A DNA stretch of 64,000 nt from positions 1 to 64,000 of the forward strand of contig JAPLOF010000019.1 in the NCBI GenBank assembly GCA_026692665.1, given 5' to 3'. Below the pieces are notes generated by a model. The model saw nothing but the letters and a program-made list of their open reading frames with translations. It was not told the DNA's origin and made no database searches. The DNA comes from Planctomycetota bacterium. Lineage in GTDB: Bacteria > Planctomycetota > UBA1135 > GCA-002686595. Positions 8,766 through 16,916 of this stretch are shown piece by piece (position 1 is the stretch's first letter; each line of letters starts with the position of its first letter). Position numbers and translations under genes: made by a program.

Positions 8766-10975
8766 CCCTGGTAGACGACGAAGCTTGCGACCCACGCGAG
8801 CGCCGTCATGTAGGCGAACAGGAACGCGACCCACGCCCACGACTTCGTCTCGCGACGCACGGCGGCCAGCGTGCTCATGCACTGGCAGGCCAGCGCGAAG
8901 AAGACCATCAGAGAGAGCCCGACGAGCGGCGTGTACACCGGTTCGCCGTTGGCGCGCTTCTCCTTGTGGATCTGGTCGCGCAGCGTCGCCGACTCCTCGT
9001 CCGCGTCGCCGATGCCGTAGACGACACCCATCGTCGCGACGAAGACCTCGCGCGCGGCGAACGCGCCGATCAGGCCGACGCCGATCTTCCAGTCGAAGCC
9101 CAGAGGCTCGATCGTCGGCTCGATCGCGTGTCCCAGGCGGCCGGCATAGCTGGAGCGCAGCTGCTGGCCCGCGATGTCGGCCTGTTCCGCCGCGATCACG
9201 TCGAGACGGGCCTGCGCATCGGGAGTCGAGGCCTCTGCTTCGAGCGTCGCAACCTGGGCCGCGAGCACATCGCGTCGAGCTTCCAAACCGGGGTCCTTCG
9301 GGAACGACAGCAGCCCCCACAGGGCGATCGTGCACAGGAGGATGACCGAGCCCGCCTCGGACAGGAACGCACGCGACTTCTGCACCATCTGCCGCAGCAC
9401 GGACGGCCAGTGCGGCATGCGGTAGGGCGGCATCTCCAGGATCAACGGCACGCTCGGCGCCTTGAGCATCGTGCGCGACAGCACGGCGGCGACGATCAGG
9501 GCCAGCACCGTGCTGAAGAGGTACATGAGGACGAGGAGCAGCGACTGCACCGGCGCGAAGCCGAGCAGCATCGTGGGCGGGAACAGCGCGCCGATCACCA
9601 GCGTGTACACCGGCAACCGCGCCGAACAGGTCATCAGCGGGATGACCATCATCGTCAGCGTGCGGTCGCGCTGGCGTTCCATCGTGCGCGTCGCGAGGAT
9701 CGCCGGCACCGCGCAGGCGTAGCCCGACAGCATGGGCACGAACGCGCGGCCGTTGAGGCCCATCGACCGCATGATCCGGTCCATGAGGCACGCGACGCGC
9801 GCCATGTAGCCCGTGTCCTCGAGCACGCCGATGAAGAGGAAGAGCAGCAGGATCTGCGGCAGGAACACGACCACGCTGCCGACGCCGGCGATGAGGCCCT
9901 CCGTGACGAAGTCGCGCGCGATGCTCGGGCCCATGGCTCCGCGCACCAGGTCGGAAACCCAGCCGAACGTGCTCTCGATCGCGTGGATCGCGGGCTCGGA
10001 CCACGAGAAGAGCGCCAGGAAGACGACGCTCATGGTCGCCAGGAAGATGGGGAACCCGAGCCACGGATTCAGGAGCACGGTGTCGGCGCGCTCGCTCCTT
10101 TCCCGGCCACGACGGCTCGGGCGGACGAACGTCCCCATCCGAGAGTCGATCCAGTCGTAGCGCCCGCGGATGATCTCGGCATCCACCTGGCGCCCGTCAG
10201 CGGCGGCGCGCGCTCGGCGCTCGAGCGCGAGGCGCCGCACCGCATCGGGGACGCCGTGGAGCTCGTCCGGAGCGTCCACGGAAAGCAACGCCCACGCGGC
10301 GAGCGCGCGCGCGCGGGTCGGGCTTCCCCGAATCCAATCCGGCGGCATGGAGTCGGCGATACGGTCCAAGTCCGCGCGCAACTCGGTGGACTCTGGTGTC
10401 CACCGCGGCCCGGGCAGGGCCGTCTTCGGGTTCGTCAGCGTGCGCTCGATCGACCGCTCGAGCTCCTGGATCCCCGCCCCCTTGAGCGCCGAGATCGAGA
10501 CGACCGGCACGCCCAGCTCGCGCGCGAGCGCCTCGGCGTCGATCGACTCCGACCGGCTCTCGAGCACGTCCGTCATGTTCAAGGCCACGACGAGTGGCAC
10601 CTCGAGCTCCAGGATCTGGAGCGCCATGTAGAGGTTGCGCGACAACTGCGTCGCGTCGACCACGAGCACCACGAGGTCGGGCGGCGCCTCGCCGCCGAGT
10701 CCGGCGATGGACTGGATCGCGATCTCCTCCTCGCGGCTGCGGGCCGAGAGGCTGTACGTGCCCGGCACGTCGAGGACGGAGATGTCGAGGCCGCCCGGGA
10801 GCCGCATGTGCCCCGCGTGGCGATCGACGGTCACGCCCGGGTAGTTCGCGACCTTCTGATCGCTCCCCGTCAGACGGTTGAAGAGCGTCGTCTTCCCGGT
10901 GTTCGGGTTGCCCGCGACCGCGACGAGCGGCGTCCGCGGTCCCGCCGCCGGCGCGGCGGGGGACTTGGCGCTCAT
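8744..10975 (-). CDS. feoB: Ferrous iron transport protein B
   Basis: 743 residues. The N-terminal G domain carries G1 GNPNTGKTT, the switch region ANYPGVTVDRHAG, G3 DVPGTYSL and G4 NMTD, followed by a GDI-like helical domain. The membrane domain has the FeoB gate motifs LSGYACAVPAILATRT and LMTCSARLPVYTLVIGALF. FeoB drives GTP-dependent Fe2+ uptake across the inner membrane. The ATG at 10975 forms an ATGA overlap with the feoA stop. A charged insertion (about residues 585-640, rich in Glu/Ala/Gln) lies between membrane segments. The last eight or so codons (GGRLAGL) come from the inserted island; the original end is preserved at 4508-4532. Confidence 0.95.
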   Translation of the reverse strand: MSAKSPAAPAAGPRTPLVAVAGNPNTGKTTLFNRLTGSDQKVANYPGVTVDRHAGHMRLPGGLDISVLDVPGTYSLSARSREEEIAIQSIAGLGGEAPPDLVVLVVDATQLSRNLYMALQILELEVPLVVALNMTDVLESRSESIDAEALARELGVPVVSISALKGAGIQELERSIERTLTNPKTALPGPRWTPESTELRADLDRIADSMPPDWIRGSPTRARALAAWALLSVDAPDELHGVPDAVRRLALERRARAAADGRQVDAEIIRGRYDWIDSRMGTFVRPSRRGRERSERADTVLLNPWLGFPIFLATMSVVFLALFSWSEPAIHAIESTFGWVSDLVRGAMGPSIARDFVTEGLIAGVGSVVVFLPQILLLFLFIGVLEDTGYMARVACLMDRIMRSMGLNGRAFVPMLSGYACAVPAILATRTMERQRDRTLTMMVIPLMTCSARLPVYTLVIGALFPPTMLLGFAPVQSLLLVLMYLFSTVLALIVAAVLSRTMLKAPSVPLILEMPPYRMPHWPSVLRQMVQKSRAFLSEAGSVILLCTIALWGLLSFPKDPGLEARRDVLAAQVATLEAEASTPDAQARLDVIAAEQADIAGQQLRSSYAGRLGHAIEPTIEPLGFDWKIGVGLIGAFAAREVFVATMGVVYGIGDADEESATLRDQIHKEKRANGEPVYTPLVGLSLMVFFALACQCMSTLAAVRRETKSWAWVAFLFAYMTALAWVASFVVYQGGRLAGL
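8766..8809. repeat. 44-bp direct repeat, right copy (within feoB)
   Basis: Second copy of the repeat at 4533-4576, lying inside the functional feoB reading frame and encoding the same C-terminal peptide. Outward (rightward) the feoB body continues; inward the island provides GGRLAGL and the stop codon. Confidence 0.85.
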
Positions 10976-11202
10976 CGGCTGCTCTCGAAGACGAGCGCGA
11001 CGGCTTCCGACGCGCGCAGGCTGATGTGACCGCCGCGCACCTCGAACTCGACCAGGTCGCCGACCGCGACGCGGCGGACGAGGCGCACGCTGGTGCCGGG
11101 CAGGAACCCGAGCTCCATGAGGCGCCGGCGGAAGGAGCGTTCGCCGCCCACCTGGAGCAGGCGGGCGCTTTGGCCGGGGCGGATGTCGCTGGTGTGGAGC
11201 AT
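10972..11202 (-). CDS. feoA: Ferrous iron transport protein A
   Basis: 76 residues from the ATG at 11202, close to the usual FeoA length. It is an SH3-like domain: SDIRPGQSARLLQVGG, then RRRLMELGFLPGTSVRLVRR, AVGDLVEFEVRGGHISLRASEA. FeoA is a small cytosolic partner thought to regulate FeoB. The stop overlaps the feoB start (ATGA), so the two are co-translated. Longer starts exist at 11232 (ATG) and 11244 (GTG). I prefer 11202 because it fits the family length and leaves the palindrome at 11211-11225 in the promoter rather than in the coding sequence, but the choice is not certain. Confidence 0.88.
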   Translation of the reverse strand: MLHTSDIRPGQSARLLQVGGERSFRRRLMELGFLPGTSVRLVRRVAVGDLVEFEVRGGHISLRASEAVALVFESSR

Positions 11203-11210
11203 GCGCGGAC

Positions 11211-11225
11211 TGAGACCGAGTCTCA
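11211..11225. promoter_or_regulatory. Perfect 6-3-6 palindrome upstream of feoA (possible operator)
   Basis: TGAGAC, three bases, GTCTCA: a perfect inverted repeat whose edge is 8 nt upstream of the preferred feoA start. The position suits an operator for an iron-responsive repressor, but the sequence does not match a Fur or DtxR consensus that I can recite. It could instead code within a longer FeoA. Confidence 0.35.
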
Positions 11226-11368
11226 AGATCATAGGTCGGCCCACGGCGAGGCGCCAGTGGAGGCGGCCCGCGGGGAACCGGCCCGGCCGGCCCCGCGGAG
11301 GCCGCCGCCCTCCGCGGGCGGCTCCACGAACGGGCAGGCCGGCTCGGCGGTCCAGCCAGAGCCCCGGC

Positions 11369-11374
11369 TAGGAT
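11369..11374 (+). promoter_or_regulatory. -10-like box TAGGAT, leaderless rpiA
   Basis: TAGGAT ends 7 nt before the rpiA ATG and there is no Shine-Dalgarno sequence. With the usual 6-8 nt from -10 box to start site, transcription would begin at or next to the ATG. Confidence 0.5.
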
Positions 11375-11381
11375 CCCCGCC

Positions 11382-12080
11382 ATGGCGAACCCCGCACTCG
11401 ACCCCAAGGCCGTCGCCGGGCGCGCGGCGGCGGACCTCGTCCCCGACGGCGCCGTCGTCGGGCTCGGCACGGGCTCGACCGTGCACTTCACCCTGCTGCG
11501 TCTCGCCGAGCGGATGCGCGCGGAGGGGCTGCGCATTTTGGGTGTACCGACGAGCGTCGACACGGAGCGCAAGGCGCGCGAGCTCGCGATCCCGCTGACG
11601 ACGCTCGACGACGTGGAGTCGATCGACGTCACGGTCGACGGGGCGGACGAGATCGATCCGCGCTTCGACATGATCAAGGGCGGCGGAGGGGCGTTGTTGC
11701 GCGAGAAGGTCGTCGCGTCGATCACGCGGCGCCAGATCGTCGTCGTCGGGCCGAACAAGCTCGTCGCGCGCCTTGGGACGACGTTCGCGCTGCCGATCGA
11801 GGTCGTGCCCTTCGCGCGCGGCACCGTGCAGCGCGCCGTCCGGCGACTCGGCGCGGATCCCGTGCAGAGGACACGCGACGGCGTGGTCGTCCGCACGGAC
11901 AACGGGAACGAAGTCCTCGATGCGCGCTTCCCGGACGGGATCGCGGATGCCGTGGCGTTGGAACGCGCGATCGACGCGATCCCCGGCGTCGTCGAGTGCG
12001 GACTGTTCCTGGGGCTGGCCCACGTGCTCGTCGTCGGTCATCCCGACGGGCGCGTCGAGGTGCGGCACAAGCCGGTGTAG
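11382..12080 (+). CDS. rpiA: Ribose-5-phosphate isomerase A
   Basis: 232 residues, full length for RpiA. Signature motifs are present in order: GLGTGSTVHF (about residue 27), the TSVDTERKA region, TVDGADEIDPRFDMIKGGGGALLREK (about 85-111, with the substrate-binding DGADEID and KGGGGA loops), and a C-terminal GVVECGLFLGLAHVLVVG. It interconverts ribose 5-phosphate and ribulose 5-phosphate in the non-oxidative pentose phosphate pathway, in the cytosol. It stands alone, convergent with the large cytochrome gene at 12312-15236 and separated from it by a strong hairpin. The start is supported by the TAGGAT box 7 nt upstream. Confidence 0.96.
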   Translation: MANPALDPKAVAGRAAADLVPDGAVVGLGTGSTVHFTLLRLAERMRAEGLRILGVPTSVDTERKARELAIPLTTLDDVESIDVTVDGADEIDPRFDMIKGGGGALLREKVVASITRRQIVVVGPNKLVARLGTTFALPIEVVPFARGTVQRAVRRLGADPVQRTRDGVVVRTDNGNEVLDARFPDGIADAVALERAIDAIPGVVECGLFLGLAHVLVVGHPDGRVEVRHKPV

Positions 12081-12248
12081 CGGCGCAGGGGCAGAGCGGC
12101 GCGAGTGAAGCGAAATCGCTGCAGTGCACTGCAGCAGCGCGGTGAGCCAGTACGGTGCGGCAGTACGACCGCAAGCTCGGAGTGCTGAGGGCTAGGTCCC
12201 TCGGTGGTTCGTCCGCCGCCGCCACCGACCCGGCGCCGACGGAACAAC

Positions 12249-12283
12249 CGCGCCCCGGTCGGCTCGAAGCCGACCGGGGCGCG
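12249..12283. terminator. Perfect 16-bp stem hairpin between convergent genes
   Basis: Sixteen paired bases on each side of a CGA loop (12249-12264 and 12268-12283), almost all G-C. It lies between the ends of rpiA and the cytochrome gene at 12312. No U-tract follows on the plus strand, and only scattered T follow on the minus strand. A bidirectional terminator or mRNA-stabilising hairpin is the likely role. Confidence 0.6.
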
Positions 12284-12311
12284 GAATGGAACCGTCAGGT
12301 CCTGTCGATCC

Positions 12312-15236
12312 TCAGAGCGACTGGATGTAGGCCAGGATCGCTTCGATGTCCGCGTTCGCGTTGGTGCTGTGGAGGGTCACTTGGACCTTCGACGCGCCCT
12401 GCACGAACTGCTCGTGGCCGCGGATGTCGTGGACCTCGTTGAAGATCTTGTTCAGGCCCGGGAACGGCGCCTGACCCGGGTACGCGGGGCTGCCGTACAC
12501 GGGGCTCGTGGCCTGGGCCGCGGGATCCAGCAACGTGCGCAGCGTGTGCGCCGCGTGGTCGTGGAAGAACGGACCCGTCGTGAACAGGCCGAGCTTCGAC
12601 GGGATCGAGAACAGGTCCGGGCGACGGCCGAAGCGGCGCGTGCTCGTCAGCGGATCGCAGTTCGAGTCCACCAGCGGGTCGCACGGACACATGTAGCTGT
12701 TCACGTCGTCGCGCGTGAAGCCGTCTTCCTTGTCGCTGTTCATCGCGACATAGGTCTCGGTGTCCACGTAACCGTCGAAGTTCCGGTCCGGTTCGGGGAT
12801 GCCGTCACCGTCCGCGTCGATGTCGACGCCGGTGTTCACGTTCCGGATGTTGATCGACACGACGTTCTCACGCAGGGAGAAGCAGGTCGGGTCGAAGTTG
12901 GGTCCCAGGTTCTCGCCGGAACTCAGCGTCGGGTTGAGGAAGTCCGCCGTGAAGAAGCGCGGACCCGGGAAGTTGTTCAGCCCGGTCTCGACGGTCTTGT
13001 GGCACGCGGCGCAGCCGGCGTGGCGCAGGGTCGGGTTCAGGCCCGAGTCGTTCGACGACAGGAACAGGTCGCGGCCGAGCTGGGCTTGCGTGGTGAGCGC
13101 GTAGGTGGCCGGATCGCGGTTCGGGTTCAGCGGGGTCGGGATGACTTCGTGGAACGCCGTCAGGTCCGACTGCGCGCTGTCATCGAAGATCCCGGAGCCG
13201 CCGTTCTCGCCGTGGAACATCGGTCCGGTTTCGCCGAGGTTCAGGCGCACGCCCTTCCACAGGATCAGGCCCGTACCGCGCGTTCCGCCGTACATCGGCA
13301 TCGTGCTGCGCGGACCGGCCGGGCGCTGCCAGACGTTGCCGTCCTCGCCACCTTCGAAGTGGCACGAACCGCACGAGTTGTTGAAGTTCCCGGCGGTCGC
13401 GGGACGCGAGGCGTCCTCGAAGATCTCGAGACCCTTGCGCTGCTCCAGCGTCAGGGCGTCCGGGCCCGAGTGCGTCGGGATCTGGTTGCGTTCCTTCGAG
13501 ATCTGCCCGGTCGTCCAGTTCACGCGCAGCACGGACAGCGTGCGCGTCACTTCGTTGACGAGGAACAGGCGCGCGTCGTCGTCGACCGTCGTCGGATCGG
13601 GCACGATCGCCATGCCCATCGGCGTGTCGCCGATCGGGGTGGTCGTGTCGAGCGCCGCGCGTTCGGCGAAGCGGAAGCGCGGCGGATAGACCGTCATGAG
13701 GTCCATGTCGCTGCCATTGACGCGGTACAGGAAGACGTCTTCCGAGCCGCGGTTCAGGATCAGCGCGCGCGTGCCGGCCGGGTTGTACAGGACGCGGCTG
13801 GGCTGGCCGGCGCGGTAGCCCATCTTGTTGGCGCCGAAACCCGCCGGGTGCACGACGATGCGCACGCCGTTGCTCAGCCCCTGCTCGCCGCCCGGTCGCG
13901 TCACGAGCGCCTGGCCCACGAGGACGAGCCCGTTGTAGGAGGGGATGTTCGGGATCGGGATCGTGACCGTGTTGCCCACGAACGTGCGGGTCTGACGGAC
14001 CATCACGTAGCGGGTGCCCAGCGCGCCCGCGGGCGTGTTCAGCTCGCGCTGGCCGATCAGGAGCGTGGCGGTGTCGCCCAGGCGGATGCCGTCGAGGACG
14101 AGCGTCATCGTGCCGCCCATCGTCGGCGAGCCTTGGCCGCCCAGGGAAAGCACGTCCCCGAGGGTCGTGACCTTCGAGTTGCCGAAGGGCACGTACTCGG
14201 CGGGCGAGAGCGAGTCCGCGAGCTCGTGGTGCAGCCGGCGCGACGCATCGCCCGTGGCGCCGAACGTGTTCTGGACCGTGTCGACCATCGTGATCGCCGG
14301 GTACACGCGGTTCGCAAAGTCGCCGGCGAGCGCCGGGCCGAACGCGTGGTTCACGTCGTGGTTGACGTTGTGCAGCACGTGCGGGATCAGCGCGCGGGTG
14401 CCGTCGGGCGACAGCGCGATGTCCTCGAGGAACCGCGGCTGGCCCTGGCTCTTCAGGATCTGGACCGGCACCGGGTTCAGGATCGGATCCGGCGCGTAGT
14501 CGTCGGTCGTGATCTTGCCTGCGTACGTCATGCCGGTCGGCAACCCGTTCGCGTCGACCGCGACGTCGAGCATCGAGACGTAGGGCGAGCGGAAGTGCGT
14601 GACGTAGATGCGCGCGCCATCGGCGCGGATCGCGAAGCCGCGCGGATCGCCCGTGTCGGCGATGCCGTCACGGTCCGTGTCCGCGTCGGCCAGAGTGTAC
14701 GGTGCGGGGATGTCGCTCAGGTTGCGCAGGTACTGGTGCGTGGCCTTCTGCTGGTACGTGGCTGCGTCGTACAGCGTGACCGCGCCCGTGCGCATCGCGG
14801 AGACCGCGAACCACTTGCCGTTCGGCGACAGCGCGACGCCGTAGGGCTCGACACCGACCTGCGAGAGCGTCGTCTGCACGCTCAAGGAAGCGACGTCGAT
14901 CACGCTGATCGTGCCCGGCATCGCCCCGATCGGGAACCCGGTGACTTCGTTCGCGTCGAGCGGGATGTTCCCACGCTGGTTCGCGACGAAGACCTTGGTC
15001 GCGTTCGCGTTGAAGGCCAGCGAGCGCGGCCAGTTGCCGACGGGAATCTCGGCCACGAGCGTCGGCGTGGCCACGTCGACGACGGCGACCGAGTTGTTGT
15101 CCCGGTTCACGGTCCACACGCGGTTCGGATTCCCAGGTTGGGCGGCGACGGCGGAGACCTGCGAGTTCTGTGCGTGCGCGGAGAGTGCGCAGGCGGCGAT
15201 GGCGCCGATCGCGAGAGCGAAGTTGGAGCGTTGCAT
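12312..15236 (-). CDS. Secreted beta-propeller di-haem cytochrome c (YncE-like / cytochrome c peroxidase-like)
   Basis: 974 residues with a signal peptide (MQRSNFALAIGAIAACALSAHA). The first half is a YncE/lactonase-type propeller (VWTVNRDNNSVAVVDVAT, GVALSPNGKWFAVSA, DIALSPDGTRALIPHV). It includes a calcium-type loop DADTDRDGIADTGD. The second half has two covalent haem motifs, CGSCH near residue 622 and CAACH near 737, arranged as in di-haem cytochrome c peroxidase/MauG relatives. A further Asp-rich segment DADGDGIPEPDRNFDG and a CPCDPLVDSNCD stretch follow. An extracytoplasmic electron-transfer or oxidase role is inferred; the substrate is unknown. Assembly would need haem c maturation, in line with the DsbD-like and CcsA-like genes in the window. 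Confidence 0.85.
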   Translation of the reverse strand: MQRSNFALAIGAIAACALSAHAQNSQVSAVAAQPGNPNRVWTVNRDNNSVAVVDVATPTLVAEIPVGNWPRSLAFNANATKVFVANQRGNIPLDANEVTGFPIGAMPGTISVIDVASLSVQTTLSQVGVEPYGVALSPNGKWFAVSAMRTGAVTLYDAATYQQKATHQYLRNLSDIPAPYTLADADTDRDGIADTGDPRGFAIRADGARIYVTHFRSPYVSMLDVAVDANGLPTGMTYAGKITTDDYAPDPILNPVPVQILKSQGQPRFLEDIALSPDGTRALIPHVLHNVNHDVNHAFGPALAGDFANRVYPAITMVDTVQNTFGATGDASRRLHHELADSLSPAEYVPFGNSKVTTLGDVLSLGGQGSPTMGGTMTLVLDGIRLGDTATLLIGQRELNTPAGALGTRYVMVRQTRTFVGNTVTIPIPNIPSYNGLVLVGQALVTRPGGEQGLSNGVRIVVHPAGFGANKMGYRAGQPSRVLYNPAGTRALILNRGSEDVFLYRVNGSDMDLMTVYPPRFRFAERAALDTTTPIGDTPMGMAIVPDPTTVDDDARLFLVNEVTRTLSVLRVNWTTGQISKERNQIPTHSGPDALTLEQRKGLEIFEDASRPATAGNFNNSCGSCHFEGGEDGNVWQRPAGPRSTMPMYGGTRGTGLILWKGVRLNLGETGPMFHGENGGSGIFDDSAQSDLTAFHEVIPTPLNPNRDPATYALTTQAQLGRDLFLSSNDSGLNPTLRHAGCAACHKTVETGLNNFPGPRFFTADFLNPTLSSGENLGPNFDPTCFSLRENVVSINIRNVNTGVDIDADGDGIPEPDRNFDGYVDTETYVAMNSDKEDGFTRDDVNSYMCPCDPLVDSNCDPLTSTRRFGRRPDLFSIPSKLGLFTTGPFFHDHAAHTLRTLLDPAAQATSPVYGSPAYPGQAPFPGLNKIFNEVHDIRGHEQFVQGASKVQVTLHSTNANADIEAILAYIQSL

Positions 15237-15537
15237 GGAGAGTCGAAGAAATCGTGGTAGGGAGCCCGGTCCGGACGGGCTCGGGTCACGGGGTTCGAGG
15301 GCCCTCCAGCAGGGCCTCCCGATGCCACAACCCACTACCTAGGCTACCTCGGCGCCCCTCTCTTCGGGGTGTTCGCGTTCTGTCTTCGGAGCGGCCTTTC
15401 GGCCCCTGACGTGCAGGGCAGAAATGCGGACGCGGAGGCCCGGACGGGAGCGGATCTGGAAGCCCTTTCCTGGTTACTTCGGGCACCCCGCGCACGACGG
15501 ACCCCGGCTGGGGTTCCACGCGCGAGCGCCTACGAAA
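15237..15537. other. Intergenic region of 301 bp
   Basis: No convincing gene. It contains the upstream region of the cytochrome gene, with an inverted repeat GAGCCCG/CGGGCTC (15262-15268 and 15276-15282), and several GC-rich short palindromes such as GAGGGCCCTC. Nothing else is recognisable. Confidence 0.5.
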
Positions 15538-16122
15538 TCAGGCGTAGTTCCCGGGGAACAGCTCGCGCTCGACCGCCTCGATCGCGATGTGGAGGACCTT
15601 GATGTGGACCTCCTGGATCCGGTCGCTGGTCGTGGCCAGCGGGACCACGATCGCGACGTCGCACAGCTCGAGCGCCTGGCCGCCGCCCTTCCCGAGCAGC
15701 CCCACGGTCTTCAGTCCCTTCGAGCGCGCCTTCTGCAGCGCCTTGAGGATGTTCGGCGAGCCACCGCTCGTGGTGATCGCGACCAGCAGGTCCCCCGGCC
15801 TTCCGTAGGCCTCGACGGAACGCGCGAAGACCTCGTCGAAACCGAAGTCGTTCGCGATGCACGTGAGCTGGCTCGGATCGCTGAACGCGATCGCCGGCAG
15901 CGCTGCCCGGTCCTTTCGGAACCGCCCGGTCCATTCCTCGGCGAAGTGCATCGCGTCGCACATGCTGCCGCCGTTGCCACAGGCGAGCAGCGTGCCGCCG
16001 TTGCGGAGCGTCGTGCCCGCGAGCTTCACGAAATCGCGCACGCCCGCGAGGCAGCGCGGGTCGGCCAGGAAGGCGTCGAGCGTGGCGCGAGCGTCCTCGA
16101 AAGGTTGGCGGATGGGGTCCAT
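15538..16122 (-). CDS. gmhA: Sedoheptulose-7-phosphate isomerase (SIS domain)
   Basis: 194 residues from the ATG at 16122 (MDPIRQPFEDARATLDAF), the usual GmhA length. SIS fold: GGTLLACGNGGSMCDAMHFAEEWTGRF and AITTSGGSPNILKALQKARSKGLKTVGLLGKGGG, with a C-terminal HIKVLHIAIEAVERELFP helix. It makes D-glycero-D-manno-heptose 7-phosphate for the inner core of lipopolysaccharide. An alternative start is the in-frame ATG at 16185 (MDAGSRC...), which lies exactly 7 nt after a TAGGAT box (16193-16198) and would be leaderless; this would give 215 residues. No other LPS genes adjoin it. Confidence 0.9.
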   Translation of the reverse strand: MDPIRQPFEDARATLDAFLADPRCLAGVRDFVKLAGTTLRNGGTLLACGNGGSMCDAMHFAEEWTGRFRKDRAALPAIAFSDPSQLTCIANDFGFDEVFARSVEAYGRPGDLLVAITTSGGSPNILKALQKARSKGLKTVGLLGKGGGQALELCDVAIVVPLATTSDRIQEVHIKVLHIAIEAVERELFPGNYA

Positions 16123-16192
16123 GCGATTTGGGAGCTCGTTCTCTAGGATCGTCGGAATCGCGGCGCATCTGGAGCCCGCGTCCATCCCGGAG

Positions 16193-16198
16193 ATCCTA
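16193..16198 (-). promoter_or_regulatory. -10-like box TAGGAT upstream of gmhA
   Basis: On the minus strand TAGGAT is followed by 7 nt and then the in-frame ATG at 16185. The box overlaps the start codon region of the divergent lipoprotein gene (GTG 16199). A second TAGGAT on the plus strand at 16144-16149 could serve that gene, so the two transcripts would overlap at their 5' ends. Confidence 0.45.
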
Positions 16199-16906
16199 GT
16201 GCAGTCGAAGCTCCTCGGTATCTGTGTCCTGCTCCTCGCCGCGGCCTGCCAGAGCGTCGGCCCGGACCCCGCCCACTCCTCCGGCCGGGACTGCGTCTTC
16301 CTCCAGCTGAAGAGCGGGCCGCGCTCGGCCTCGATCTCCAAGGAAGAGGCCCAGAAGGTCTTCGAAGGCCACTTCGCGAACATGCAGCGGCTGGCTCAGG
16401 AGCACAAGCTCCTGGTCGCGGGCCCCTACGGAGCCCCGAAGCGCGATCCGGACCTGCGCGGCCTCTTCATCCTGGCACCCGCCGAGATCGCGGAGGCGGA
16501 AGCCCTGGCCGCAACGGACCCGGGGGTGATCGCCGGCGTCTTCCGCACCGAGTGCGTCCGCATGCGCACGCGAGCTCCGCTCGACGCCTACATCGAGCAC
16601 GAGCTCGCGATCGAGGCCCAGGCGAAGGCCGAGGGCCGCGTGCGCGCGCCGGGCGAGGGCGGACGTCCCTACGTCGTGCTGACTGCGGAGGACGGTCGGC
16701 GCGCGCGCCAGGCGCTGCTCGGCCTGGACGGTGTGCTGCTGTGGGGCGAGTTCGCGGACGGTCGTGCGCTCGCGTTCCTCGACGCGAAGGACCTCGACGC
16801 GTGCCAAACGCTGCTCGGGGACCGCGCTGGACGCATCGGTCCGTACGTGCTGGATCCGTGGTTCGGCAGCGGCGAGCTCGTGAAGCTGCCGCAGATGGCG
16901 CGCTGA
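16199..16906 (+). CDS. Lipoprotein with YciI-like domain
   Basis: 235 residues from the GTG at 16199. The N-terminus is a lipoprotein signal with lipobox LAAAC (Cys17). A YciI-related dimeric alpha/beta domain follows: FLQLKSGPR, HFANMQRLAQEHKLLVAGPYGAP, LRGLFILAPAEIAEAEALAATDPGV. YciI-like proteins are small cytosolic enzymes or binding proteins, so membrane anchoring is unusual. The second half (about residues 130-235) has a repeat-like pattern, YVVLTAEDGRRARQALLGLDGVLLWGEF, that may be a second ferredoxin-like domain. It is convergent with hemL (10 bp between ends). Function unknown. Confidence 0.75.
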   Translation: MQSKLLGICVLLLAAACQSVGPDPAHSSGRDCVFLQLKSGPRSASISKEEAQKVFEGHFANMQRLAQEHKLLVAGPYGAPKRDPDLRGLFILAPAEIAEAEALAATDPGVIAGVFRTECVRMRTRAPLDAYIEHELAIEAQAKAEGRVRAPGEGGRPYVVLTAEDGRRARQALLGLDGVLLWGEFADGRALAFLDAKDLDACQTLLGDRAGRIGPYVLDPWFGSGELVKLPQMAR

Positions 16907-16916
16907 ACGCGCTCGC

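Noticed and set aside
12204..15260. Long plus-strand frame of about 1000 codons opposite the cytochrome gene
   Set aside because: Arg-, Val- and Asp-rich composition without motifs, typical of antisense frames in GC-rich DNA; the minus strand has a signal peptide and haem motifs.
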